Below, piece by piece: positions 1 to 7,111 of a DNA stretch of 26,978 nucleotides. This DNA is from Bacteroidales bacterium UBA6377. GTDB taxonomy: Bacteria; Bacteroidota; Bacteroidia; Bacteroidales; UBA932. Both the position numbers and the translations under genes were made by a program. Numbering within the stretch: the first letter of the stretch is position 1; every line of letters begins with the position of its first letter. The notes under the pieces were generated by a model. It was not told where the DNA came from and did no database searches. It saw nothing but the letters and a program-made list of their open reading frames with translations. The stretch lies in the NCBI GenBank assembly GCA_002438805.1, contig DJQV01000018.1:192750-219727 (forward strand). Direction: 5' to 3'.

Positions 1-48
1 CCGGGCATGAATATAGGACGCGGAATACCGCAGTCGGAGCGCCGGAAG
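1..48. other. Window edge downstream of mltG
   Basis: These 48 bases follow the mltG stop on the minus strand. The minus strand carries TATATTC followed at once by an ATG at 8..6, which could begin the next leftward gene, but only two codons fit in the window. Nothing else is recognisable. Confidence 0.3.
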
Positions 49-1095
49 CTACTGTTCCCGCTTCGCGCGGGCGCGGCGGGAGAGTTCAGCCTGAAAGGCG
101 CGGGCGTTGGCGTTGTGCTCGGAGAGTGTACGGGCGAAGATGTGTTTTCCGGAGAAGTCCGGATTGGCGCAGAAGTAGGAATTGCCCTTGCCCCGTGCTC
201 CGCCGTAATCGGGATTCAGCACAGCCTCAAGCGCGGCCCGGGACGGGACGCATATCGGCCCCGGCGGAAGCCCAGTGTGGCGATAGGTGTTGTACGGCGA
301 ATCCACTTCGAGGTGCTTATGCAGAATGCGCTGGGGCTTATAATCAAAACAGAATGCGACGGTCGGATCCGCCTGAAGCGGCATCCCGACAGCAAGACGG
401 TTGAGATACACCCCAGCAATGAGGGGCATCTCCGGCTCGTAGTTGGACTCGGCCTTGACAATGGACGCAAGGATGGACACCTCCTCACGCGAGAGCCCGA
501 GAGCGGCGGCCTTGGAATCATTGTCCGGAGTCCAGAAAGCGTCCCAAGCCTCCTTCATCCTGCGCAGAATATCTTCCGGAGAGGCAGTCCACCATATCTC
601 GTAAGTCGCCGGCACCAGCAGAGAAAAAGCGTTTCGGGAGCTGAAGCCGAACTCTCCGAGCAGAGCGTCGTCACAGAGAGCCTGATATACAGAAGCGGAA
701 TCCACCAGCATCTGGCTTGAAATCTTGGCCGCGATGTTCTGCTTGATACGGAGATTGCCGGCAAGGGTCAGTTTCACAGGAGTCTGCCAGCCGTTGTTGA
801 ACATACGGGCCACATACACGCTCGCGTCACCAGTGCTCACCGTGTAATGTCCTGGCTTGAGGTTCGCAGCGACTTTTTTGTTGCGGAAACTGCGCTCCAG
901 ACTCCGGCGGTCCTTGACAGCTGCCGCTGCGCAGACTTTCTCAAACACTTCCGGAGCCGAATCGCCCGGGTGCACGTAAATCTCTGCCGTCTTCTCAAAA
1001 TTCGGGACTCTGTTGTCCCTGTACCAGGTCCAGCCGAAACCCACCGCCAGGAAAAGCGCCGCAAAGCCAAGGACAAGCAGACAGATCTTCTTCAT
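49..1095 (-). CDS. mltG: Endolytic murein transglycosylase MltG
   Basis: This 348-residue inner-membrane enzyme cleaves nascent glycan strands and so sets peptidoglycan chain length. One N-terminal membrane segment (about residues 4-24) is followed by a periplasmic YceG-like domain. The catalytic Glu is E216 in the SIVKAES motif. The family blocks LQADPTV, SPYNTYRHTGLPPGPI and a C-terminal HIFARTLSEHN are all present. Length is normal for the family. The ATG shares one base with the stop of the upstream glucosaminidase gene (TGATG on the minus strand), so the two are almost certainly translated together. The pairing joins a strand-terminating transglycosylase to a second murein hydrolase. The assignment rests on several conserved motifs and is firm; its stop is TAG at 51..49. 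Confidence 0.95.
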   Translation of the reverse strand: MKKICLLVLGFAALFLAVGFGWTWYRDNRVPNFEKTAEIYVHPGDSAPEVFEKVCAAAAVKDRRSLERSFRNKKVAANLKPGHYTVSTGDASVYVARMFNNGWQTPVKLTLAGNLRIKQNIAAKISSQMLVDSASVYQALCDDALLGEFGFSSRNAFSLLVPATYEIWWTASPEDILRRMKEAWDAFWTPDNDSKAAALGLSREEVSILASIVKAESNYEPEMPLIAGVYLNRLAVGMPLQADPTVAFCFDYKPQRILHKHLEVDSPYNTYRHTGLPPGPICVPSRAALEAVLNPDYGGARGKGNSYFCANPDFSGKHIFARTLSEHNANARAFQAELSRRARAKREQ

Positions 1096-2057
1096 CAGCG
1101 TTTCCTCAAATTAATCGTGTCCCCTTCCTCAAGGGCCTTGCCGATAAGGACAGGATTCATTTTCTGGAGAGCGGCGAGCCTGATTCCGAAACGCTGAGAA
1201 ATCTCCCACAGGGTCTCCCCATCGGAGCCGACCACATAGCGGTCAACCCCTTTCTGCGCCTGGGCCTTCTTGCGGGCAAGATATACCCTTGTCCCCGGAG
1301 AGAGAGCCCTGTCATCCTGAAGATCGTTAAAGCGCAATATCTCCTTGAGGAACAGCCCATTGGAAGAGGCGATCGAAGCCCAGCTCTCCCCTTCTATCGC
1401 ATATACGAAAGGTACCCCGTTCTGCTCGTAGACTTTGCGCCCGAGCGTAAAGCGCACATGCTCCTTATACTTGCGGTCTATAGTCTGCGAAGTGACCTGC
1501 ACCGGCGCTTCCGCCTCCAAAGGCGGTGTCACCTTCACTTTTATGCCCTTGTCATATTCGTAGAGACGATAGTCCTCAATGATCGTGATGAGCTTCCGGG
1601 CATAAGAGGGGTCGGTGGCATAGCCGGCCTTCTTCAAACCCCGCGCCCAGCCCTTGTAGTCGGTGCTCTTGAGTTCGAAAAGAGCCTTGTAACGGTCTTT
1701 GCCCCTCAAAAAATCAGAATGATCCCGGAAAGACGCCTCCGCATTCGGGTACATGCGAAAACACTCGCGCGGCGCGTTGTCGTCAAACTTCATCTTCTTG
1801 CCTGTCCAGTCGTTGTGGCACTTGATGCCGAAATGGTTGTTGCCCTTGACAGCAAGGGCGGACAGACCGGCATTCGACTCCAGCATCCCCTGAGCCAAAG
1901 TGATGCTGGCCGGAACGCCGGTACGCTCCATCTCACGCACCGCGAGCGGGGCATATTTCTCAATATACGCCAGCCGCGGATTCTTCTCGGCACCGAAGGC
2001 CAGGAATGCCCCGAGGGCAAGAAACGCCGCAAGGGCGATAAAGGCAAATCGTTTCAT
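1095..2057 (-). CDS. Exported glucosaminidase (GH73-like) with C-terminal LysM
   Basis: This 320-residue exported murein hydrolase has a signal peptide (about 1-23) and a FlgJ/LytG-type glucosaminidase domain (about 28-170). The likely catalytic Glu is E60 in LAQGMLESNAG. The blocks NNHFGIKC, WTGKK and GYATDPSYA are typical of the family. Two LysM-like segments follow: one weak (about 217-260) and one clear C-terminal (about 272-318, containing DGETLWEISQRFG), which should bind N-acetylglucosamine polymers. It lies 14 bp behind rnz and overlaps mltG by one base. Substrate bond and partners are inferred from the family; a beta-N-acetylglucosaminidase acting on peptidoglycan during growth or division is most likely. 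Confidence 0.88.
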   Translation of the reverse strand: MKRFAFIALAAFLALGAFLAFGAEKNPRLAYIEKYAPLAVREMERTGVPASITLAQGMLESNAGLSALAVKGNNHFGIKCHNDWTGKKMKFDDNAPRECFRMYPNAEASFRDHSDFLRGKDRYKALFELKSTDYKGWARGLKKAGYATDPSYARKLITIIEDYRLYEYDKGIKVKVTPPLEAEAPVQVTSQTIDRKYKEHVRFTLGRKVYEQNGVPFVYAIEGESWASIASSNGLFLKEILRFNDLQDDRALSPGTRVYLARKKAQAQKGVDRYVVGSDGETLWEISQRFGIRLAALQKMNPVLIGKALEEGDTINLRKR

Positions 2058-2071
2058 AAGGTGCTAAGGTA

Positions 2072-2884
2072 CTAAATTTCGACCTCATCTCCATCCCGTG
2101 CCACGATGGTATAGGGAAAAATGGCAGTACATTCAGCCTTGAACGCATCAAAGTCCACAATGCGCGAGGAAAAATGTCCCACAACGAGTTTCCCGGCCTC
2201 CGCCTCAACTGCACAGCGCGCCGCCTGTGACGTAGTGGAATGATAATATTTTTCCGCCTTGTCGGACATCGAGTCCATGTAGGTCGCCTCGTGATAGAGG
2301 CAGTCCACCCCGTGCACCCAGCCGGGAAGTTCCGGGAACGGGGCCGTGTCCGAGCAATAAGCATAAGACTTCGGGACAATCGAACTGTCCGCCAGGGCCG
2401 CCAGAGCCCGCTTGGGAGAGAGTATCTCGTCGAAGCGGTAGCCATAGCACTCTATCTTGTGATTGAGCGGGAAAGCGCTCACCTTCACCGCTTTGGACTC
2501 ATGGATAACCTGCGGCCCGCGGCATTTTACGGCAGTGAAGATTATCTTGAACGCCCCGTCAGTGCCGAAAAAGGACTCATAGAACTTGACGATGGAGCCC
2601 AGGGCCTGCGGCCCATATATATATAGTTCGCCGGTCCGCCCATACATGGCCATGGATCGCAGTAGCCCGAAAAGTCCGAAGACATGGTCGCCATGGATGT
2701 GCGATATGAAAATCGCCTCAACTTTTGTGAATGAGATATGCATCCGCCGCATCTGGCGCTGCGCACCCTCACCGCAATCAATGAGAAACAAACGCCCGTG
2801 CACACAAAGTGCCTGGGCGCTTGGGTTTCTATCAGAAATGGGCATAGCCGAAGCTGTGCCCATTATCTTGAGTGTAAAGTTCAT
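2072..2884 (-). CDS. rnz: Ribonuclease Z (tRNA 3'-end endonuclease), short form
   Basis: This metallo-beta-lactamase-fold endonuclease removes 3' trailers from tRNA precursors. The zinc site is complete: H62, H64, D66 and H67 in SHIHGDH, H142, D179 in YCSDTAP, H198 in LYHEATY and H237 in VGHFSSR. The protein is 270 residues, against roughly 300 for usual bacterial RNase Z. The missing length lies between the YGYRFDE block (147-153) and YCSDT (176-180), where the flexible tRNA-binding arm normally sits; only about 22 residues remain there. The gene starts 9 bp behind rpsA. The family call is firm, but the shortened arm leaves open whether it processes tRNA normally. Confidence 0.9.
   Translation of the reverse strand: MNFTLKIMGTASAMPISDRNPSAQALCVHGRLFLIDCGEGAQRQMRRMHISFTKVEAIFISHIHGDHVFGLFGLLRSMAMYGRTGELYIYGPQALGSIVKFYESFFGTDGAFKIIFTAVKCRGPQVIHESKAVKVSAFPLNHKIECYGYRFDEILSPKRALAALADSSIVPKSYAYCSDTAPFPELPGWVHGVDCLYHEATYMDSMSDKAEKYYHSTTSQAARCAVEAEAGKLVVGHFSSRIVDFDAFKAECTAIFPYTIVARDGDEVEI
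2360..2437 (-). other. Shortened exosite-arm segment within rnz
   Basis: This stretch encodes residues 150-175 of RNase Z, between the conserved GYRF and CSDT blocks. In the family, as I recall it, the segment is several tens of residues longer, is Gly/Pro-rich and carries the flexible tRNA-binding arm. Here it is a short link with no Gly-rich loop. The flanking blocks are intact and the frame is open, so this is a clean in-frame absence and not a sequencing frameshift. Confidence 0.55.
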
Positions 2885-2893
2885 ACCGGGGGA

Positions 2894-4777
2894 TTACTCA
2901 CCCTTGGAGAACTTCTCCTTGAGAGCGGCAAGAGCATCGATGTCGCCGAGAGTTGCCTTCTCGACATTGGCATTGACCCTCTTGACAGCCTTCTTGGTGT
3001 TCTCGGCCTCTGCTGCGGCAGCCTTTTCCTTGACCTCAGCGTAAGTGCGCAGGTGGGAAAGAAGGATGCGGCGGGTAGAGCGGCGGAGTTCGATGACCTT
3101 GAACGGAAGCTTCTCGCCTACTGTCGGCTGCTTGCCGTCCTCCTTGACAAGCTCGCGGCTGAATGCGAAGCCTTCGGCGTTGCCGTCGAGAGTGATATTG
3201 GCACCCTTGTCAGTGAGGGATGCCACGGTGCCCTCGACCACTGAGCCTACAGGGTACTTGGCCTCGATCTCGTCCCAAGGGTTAGGGGTGAGCTGCTTCA
3301 TGCCGAGTGAAAGCTTGTGGTTGGCCTCATCGAAATCAAGGATCTGCACCTCGATGGTGTCACCAGGGGAGACGATCTCTGAAGGATGCTTGATCTTGTT
3401 CCAGCTGAGGTCGCTGATGTGCACGAGTCCCTCTACGCCGTCCTCAAGCTCGGCGAACACGCCAAAGTTGGTGATGTTGCGAACGACTGCCTTGTGCTTG
3501 CTGCCGACAGGATATTTCTCGCGGATGTTCTCCCAAGGGTTAGGGGTGAGCTGCTTGAGACCGAGGGAAATCTTGCGTGCCTCACGGTCGATGGAGAGAA
3601 CCTGGGCCTCGACCTCGTCACCTACCTTGAGGAACTCCTGTGCGGAGTGGAGGCGAGGAGACCATGACATCTCGGACACGTGCACGAGACCCTCTACACC
3701 CGGCTCGATCTCCACGAATGCGCCGTAGTCTGCGATGAGGATGACTTTGCCCTTGACCTTGTCACCGACCTTGAGGTCAGGATTGAGGTTGTCCCAAGGA
3801 TGAGGGGTAAGCTGCTTGAGACCGAGGGCGATGCGCTTCTGCTGCTCGTTGAAGTCAAGGACAACGACCTTGATCTTCTCATCGAGGGAAACGACCTCCT
3901 CAGGATGGTTGACACGGCCCCATGAGAGGTCGGTGATATGGATGAGACCGTCTACGCCGCCGAGGTCCACGAACACACCGTAGTTGGTGATGTTCTTGAC
4001 AACGCCCTCGAGGATCTGGCCTTTCTCGAGCTTGCTGATGAGCTCTGCCCTCTTCTGCTCCTGCTCCGCCTCAAGGAGAGCCTTGTGTGACACAACCACG
4101 TTGCGGAACTCCTGGTTGATCTTGACGATCTTGCAGTCGATGTTCTGGTTGACGAACTGGTCATAGTCGCGGATAGGCTTGATGTCGATCTGAGAACCCG
4201 GCAGGAACGCCTCGATTCCGAACACGTCCACGATCATGCCGCCCTTGGTGCGGGTCTTCACGAAACCCTTGACAACCTCGTCGTTCTCAAACGCCTCGTT
4301 GACCCTGTCCCAAGACTTGAGGGTGCGTGCCTTGCGGTGAGAGAGCACGAGCTGGCCCTTCTTGTCCTCCGCAGACTCCACGTATACCTCAACCTTGTCT
4401 CCCACTTTGAGATCCGGATCATAACGGAACTCTGATACAGGGATGACGCCCTCGCTCTTGCCGCCGATGGTCACAACGACCTCGCGCTTGTTGAGTCCGG
4501 TCACTTCTCCCTCGACAACCTCGTTCTCCACTACCTTGGAGAGAGTCTTGTCGTATGCTTCTTCGATGGCTTTGCGGTCGGTGTCGCCATAGACGTCACC
4601 GCCTTCAAAAGCATTCCAGTCGAAGTCCTCAGGCTTCACGGAAGCGTTGAGCATGGTGCTCTTCTTCTCCGCCTTCGGAGCTTCTTCCTTGACGGTTTCC
4701 ACCGCAGGCTTCACGGTCTCTACCGCAGGCTCTACAGGAGCCGCCGCAGCCACCTCTTTGTTTTCAATTTCGCTCAT
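2894..4777 (-). CDS. rpsA: 30S ribosomal protein S1
   Basis: This 627-residue RNA-binding protein carries six S1 (OB-fold) domains at about residues 84-149, 166-233, 252-321, 338-408, 425-494 and 510-576. Domains 3-5 are the most regular (each with VxGLxHI/VS-type strands), and each is followed by KQLTPxPW. The sixth is divergent. The first 80 residues are acidic and Ala/Val/Glu-rich with a small AVETVK duplication. A charged tail follows domain 6. S1 brings mRNA to the 30S subunit, which matters in Bacteroidota because Shine-Dalgarno use is weak. It has its own promoter and a roughly 70-nt leader with a GC hairpin, and it heads an operon with rnz, a glucosaminidase and mltG. Confidence 0.96.
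   Translation of the reverse strand: MSEIENKEVAAAAPVEPAVETVKPAVETVKEEAPKAEKKSTMLNASVKPEDFDWNAFEGGDVYGDTDRKAIEEAYDKTLSKVVENEVVEGEVTGLNKREVVVTIGGKSEGVIPVSEFRYDPDLKVGDKVEVYVESAEDKKGQLVLSHRKARTLKSWDRVNEAFENDEVVKGFVKTRTKGGMIVDVFGIEAFLPGSQIDIKPIRDYDQFVNQNIDCKIVKINQEFRNVVVSHKALLEAEQEQKRAELISKLEKGQILEGVVKNITNYGVFVDLGGVDGLIHITDLSWGRVNHPEEVVSLDEKIKVVVLDFNEQQKRIALGLKQLTPHPWDNLNPDLKVGDKVKGKVILIADYGAFVEIEPGVEGLVHVSEMSWSPRLHSAQEFLKVGDEVEAQVLSIDREARKISLGLKQLTPNPWENIREKYPVGSKHKAVVRNITNFGVFAELEDGVEGLVHISDLSWNKIKHPSEIVSPGDTIEVQILDFDEANHKLSLGMKQLTPNPWDEIEAKYPVGSVVEGTVASLTDKGANITLDGNAEGFAFSRELVKEDGKQPTVGEKLPFKVIELRRSTRRILLSHLRTYAEVKEKAAAAEAENTKKAVKRVNANVEKATLGDIDALAALKEKFSKGE
3273..3817 (-). repeat. Periodic repeat units inside rpsA
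   Basis: A 26-bp string is identical at 3273-3298 and 3531-3556, and a diverged copy lies at 3792-3817. The spacings are 258 and 261 bp, which is the length of one S1 domain plus linker. Each copy encodes the KQLTPxPW linker after S1 domains 3, 4 and 5. This is an internal gene repeat, not a mobile or intergenic repeat. Confidence 0.85.
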
Positions 4778-4824
4778 TTGTAAAAATAAAACAAACTATT
4801 AGTTGAACATTATGTAACATGCCG

Positions 4825-4840
4825 CCCGGGCACGCCCGGA
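4825..4840 (-). promoter_or_regulatory. GC hairpin in the rpsA leader
   Basis: The sequence CCGGGC-AC-GCCCGG (4826-4839) can fold into a compact stem of at least five G:C pairs. It stands alone in an otherwise AT-rich gap. If transcription starts just after the TATCTTTG box, the hairpin lies near the 5' end of the roughly 70-nt leader. There is no T-tract beside it, so it is not a typical terminator. It could protect the transcript end or take part in feedback control by S1; neither can be shown from sequence alone. Confidence 0.4.
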
Positions 4841-4851
4841 ATCAAAGCGCG

Positions 4852-4881
4852 CAAAGATAGCAAAAAAATCTGATAATCAAA
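4852..4881 (-). promoter_or_regulatory. rpsA promoter (Bacteroidota type)
   Basis: On the minus strand a TTTG at 4881..4878 is followed after 18 bp by TATCTTTG at 4859..4852, a perfect TAnnTTTG -7 box. The spacer is one base short of the usual 19-21. The -33 element overlaps the corA stop codon. The 14-bp string around the -7 box, reading CTATCTTTGCGCGC, is repeated exactly upstream of corA. Confidence 0.7.
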
Positions 4882-5830
4882 GCATTTTCTTACGCTTGAA
4901 GAAATACCACACGGCAAGCACAAGCACGACCATGAGCAGAAGTATGAACACCCAGGCTAAAGGGCTCTGCGAAAGGGGAAGCCCCACATTCATCCCGTAG
5001 AAACTTGCCACAAGCGTGGCCGGCATGAGAAGCAGGGAGACGAAAGTGAAGGTCTTCATGATGCGGTTCTGGTCAAGGTTGATGATACCGACCACGGTGT
5101 CCTGCATATACTCCAGCCGCTCGAAAGTGAAGGTGATGTGATTGATAAGGGACGCGATATCCTGCAATATTATGCCCAGGTCCTGGCGGAAGTCCGGATC
5201 CTTGGGACAGAGCCGGCTCTTGAGCACGTTGGAGATGAGCCTCTGCTTGTCCACGATATTTTCACGGACATACATCGCGTTCTGCTGCAACTGGTTGATA
5301 TCCAGAAGGAATTTTTCGTTTATGTCCTCCATCTGGTTGATGCGGCGGCTGAAACGCGACACGTCCTTGGAGATCAGCTCCACGATATCTGCATCCAGAT
5401 CGACTCGCCTGTCCATTATGGAGAGGAACACGGTGAATCCGTCCGGAAACTGGTCCGGAAGAGCCTGGACCTTGAGCTGGAGAGTGTCGATGGACCTGAG
5501 GGGTATCTCCCTGACCGTGGTGAGAATCCCGCCTTCGATGATGAACGACACGGGGTCCATGAGCATCTGGTCGTCCGCCGGAGAAAGGAAGTTGGTGTTG
5601 GCGAAGATGACCCCGTCCTCTTCCGAGAAGCGTGACGAACTCTCGATCTCCTCGGCCTCGGCACGGCTCTGGATCTCCGTACCCAGATACGCCTCGACAG
5701 CCCTCTTCTGGTCTCCTGAGGGCTGCAGAAGGTCTATCCAGAGGACTGCATCCTTGCTGAGGACAGCAAGCTCCGTTTCAGACTGGCAGGATTCGATCTT
5801 GCCGTCCTGTCTGTAGAAAATCTTGATCAT
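4877..5830 (-). CDS. corA: CorA-family magnesium/cobalt transporter
   Basis: This predicted homopentameric divalent-cation channel of the inner membrane has a cytosolic N-terminal domain and a long helix. Two C-terminal transmembrane helices carry the signature YGMNVG at the end of the first, and a basic tail RKKML closes the protein. I chose the ATG at 5830 (product begins MIKIFYR, 317 residues) because it starts at the first beta strand and has GGAAGG just upstream. An in-frame ATG at 5863 would add 11 residues that look unstructured. It diverges from mntP, and its TATCTTTG box at 5891..5884 fits either start. The ion is inferred from the family: Mg2+ or Co2+, with Zn2+ possible. Confidence 0.9.
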   Translation of the reverse strand: MIKIFYRQDGKIESCQSETELAVLSKDAVLWIDLLQPSGDQKRAVEAYLGTEIQSRAEAEEIESSSRFSEEDGVIFANTNFLSPADDQMLMDPVSFIIEGGILTTVREIPLRSIDTLQLKVQALPDQFPDGFTVFLSIMDRRVDLDADIVELISKDVSRFSRRINQMEDINEKFLLDINQLQQNAMYVRENIVDKQRLISNVLKSRLCPKDPDFRQDLGIILQDIASLINHITFTFERLEYMQDTVVGIINLDQNRIMKTFTFVSLLLMPATLVASFYGMNVGLPLSQSPLAWVFILLLMVVLVLAVWYFFKRKKML

Positions 5831-5883
5831 AAGCCTTCCGGTTTTGGGGGTCACATCATCCACGTCACGCAGAAGCGGGCGCG

Positions 5884-5891
5884 CAAAGATA
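5884..5891 (-). promoter_or_regulatory. corA -7 box
   Basis: The minus strand reads TATCTTTG, a perfect TAnnTTTG box, inside the same 14-bp CTATCTTTGCGCGC string found at rpsA. No clear -33 TTTG is visible at the expected spacing. Confidence 0.55.
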
Positions 5892-5913
5892 GGAATATTT
5901 TGATGAAATTTCC

Positions 5914-5921
5914 TATATTCG
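5914..5921 (+). promoter_or_regulatory. Possible mntP -7 box (TATATTCG variant)
   Basis: TATATTCG differs from TAnnTTTG at one position and lies 23 nt before the mntP ATG at 5945. No good -33 element is visible. A start signal here would exclude the upstream ATG at 5900 as the start of mntP. Confidence 0.35.
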
Positions 5922-5944
5922 CGCCCGCAAAGCGCTTGAATTAT

Positions 5945-6487
5945 ATGGGAATACTCGAATCATTGCTCACCGCGGTCTCACTCTGCGCCGATTGCTTCGC
6001 GGTCAGCCTGTGCTCCAGCGTGACACTCAAGAAGATAGAATGGAGGAGCGCGCTCGTGGTGGCTGTGGCGTTCGCCCTGATCCAGACAGGCCTTCTGCTT
6101 GCCGGCTGGGCTGCCGGGAGTCTGCTCGCCGGCGCAGTCCACACCATCTCACATATAATAGGATGCGTCCTTCTTCTGTATGTCGGTGGCTCGATGCTCC
6201 TTGAAGGCATAAGGGGGAAAGGTGAGGAAAGGAATCTCAACGGTCTCAAAAACATCGTGATAGGCGGCATCGCCACCAGCATCGACGCCATGGCCGTGGG
6301 CGTGGCCCAGTCCATGGGCGGCGGCACATCCATCACGCCGCTCGCAGTCTGCGTGGCAGCCGTCACCTTCATCTCGGTGATAGCAGGCATACTCGGCGGC
6401 AAAACGATAGGCTTGAAATTCGGGCGCATCGCCGAAATCGCCGGCGGTGCCGTCCTCGCCGGCATCGGGATCAGTTTCCTTTTTTAA
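5945..6487 (+). CDS. mntP: Manganese efflux pump MntP
   Basis: This small (180-residue) inner-membrane exporter of Mn2+ belongs to the DUF204 family. It is built from two inverted repeats of three helices. The two acidic membrane motifs are both present: D16 in ADCFAVS and D114 in TSIDAMAVG. The start at 5945 (MGILESLL) gives the usual family length and places D16 as expected; an in-frame ATG at 5900 would overlap the predicted promoter. It diverges from corA and runs tail to tail with recR, 9 bp apart, with no terminator between them. The leader is too short to hold a yybP-ykoY manganese riboswitch, so any Mn control would act through a protein. Confidence 0.9.
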   Translation: MGILESLLTAVSLCADCFAVSLCSSVTLKKIEWRSALVVAVAFALIQTGLLLAGWAAGSLLAGAVHTISHIIGCVLLLYVGGSMLLEGIRGKGEERNLNGLKNIVIGGIATSIDAMAVGVAQSMGGGTSITPLAVCVAAVTFISVIAGILGGKTIGLKFGRIAEIAGGAVLAGIGISFLF

Positions 6488-6496
6488 AACTACTTC

Positions 6497-7111
6497 TTAA
6501 GGCTTGAAAATCTGCCGGTTGAGAATCGACCGGCCGAGAGTCAGCGAGTCGGCATACTCAAGGTCGTCACCGAAACCGAGCCCACGCGCAAGGGTGGACA
6601 CCTTCACGCCGAGGCCCTCTATCTGACGGTATATATAGAAAGACGTGGTCTCCCCTTCCACATCCCCGCTCAGGGCGAGTATGACTTCCACCGGCCCTTC
6701 AGCCGACTTGAGCCGCTCCACGAGCTGGCGGATGTTAAGATCGGAGGGGCCCACCCCGTTGATCGGAGAGATTATGCCTCCCAGCACATGGTACACTCCC
6801 CTGTATTGTCCCGTATCCTCGATGCTCATCACATCGCGGACGCTCTCGACCACGCAGATGGTGCTGTGGTCACGGGACTTGTCAGCGCAGATGGAGCACG
6901 TGTCCCCGTCGGAGATCATCATGCAGGTCTTGCAATAATGCACATCATCCGCGAGGCGGTCTATCGCCGAGGCGAAGCGGTGTATGTTTTCCGATGGCTG
7001 GCGAAGAAGGTGCAAAGCCAAGCGCAAAGCGCTGCGGGAGCCCACCCCCGGAAGGGAGCTGATGGCTTCCACAGCGTCTTTCAGCAACTTGGATGGATAA
7101 CGGTCAGCCAA
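6497..7111 (-). CDS. recR: Recombination protein RecR
   Basis: This 204-residue DNA-binding clamp works with RecO and RecF to load RecA at gaps. It has an N-terminal helix-hairpin-helix (around LPGVGSRSALR), a zinc finger with C60, C63, C72 and C75, a Toprim domain beginning near ICVVESVRD, and the C-terminal GRSILNR block. The start is TTG at 7111..7109. Alignment of the first residues (ADRYPSKLLKDA) with known RecR N-termini supports it, and no Met occurs before residue 64. The TTG follows the fba TAG stop directly and in the same frame, so translation probably depends on terminating fba ribosomes. Confidence 0.93.
   Translation of the reverse strand: MADRYPSKLLKDAVEAISSLPGVGSRSALRLALHLLRQPSENIHRFASAIDRLADDVHYCKTCMMISDGDTCSICADKSRDHSTICVVESVRDVMSIEDTGQYRGVYHVLGGIISPINGVGPSDLNIRQLVERLKSAEGPVEVILALSGDVEGETTSFYIYRQIEGLGVKVSTLARGLGFGDDLEYADSLTLGRSILNRQIFKP

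Noticed and set aside
7..720. 237-codon plus-strand open frame opposite mltG
   Set aside because: It is entirely antisense to the conserved MltG domain and no promoter or protein motif supports it.
2608..2628. TATATATATA runs in rnz (also near 6629, 13229 and 13650) as promoters
   Set aside because: They lie inside conserved coding sequence for Tyr-Ile stretches and lack TTTG at the required place.
3273..3817. Evenly spaced 26-bp repeats in rpsA as a CRISPR or mobile repeat
   Set aside because: The 258-261 bp period equals one S1 domain and the repeats encode the KQLTPxPW linker.
5892..5944. yybP-ykoY manganese riboswitch before mntP
   Set aside because: The leader is at most about 50 nt and shows no stem structure; the riboswitch needs more length.
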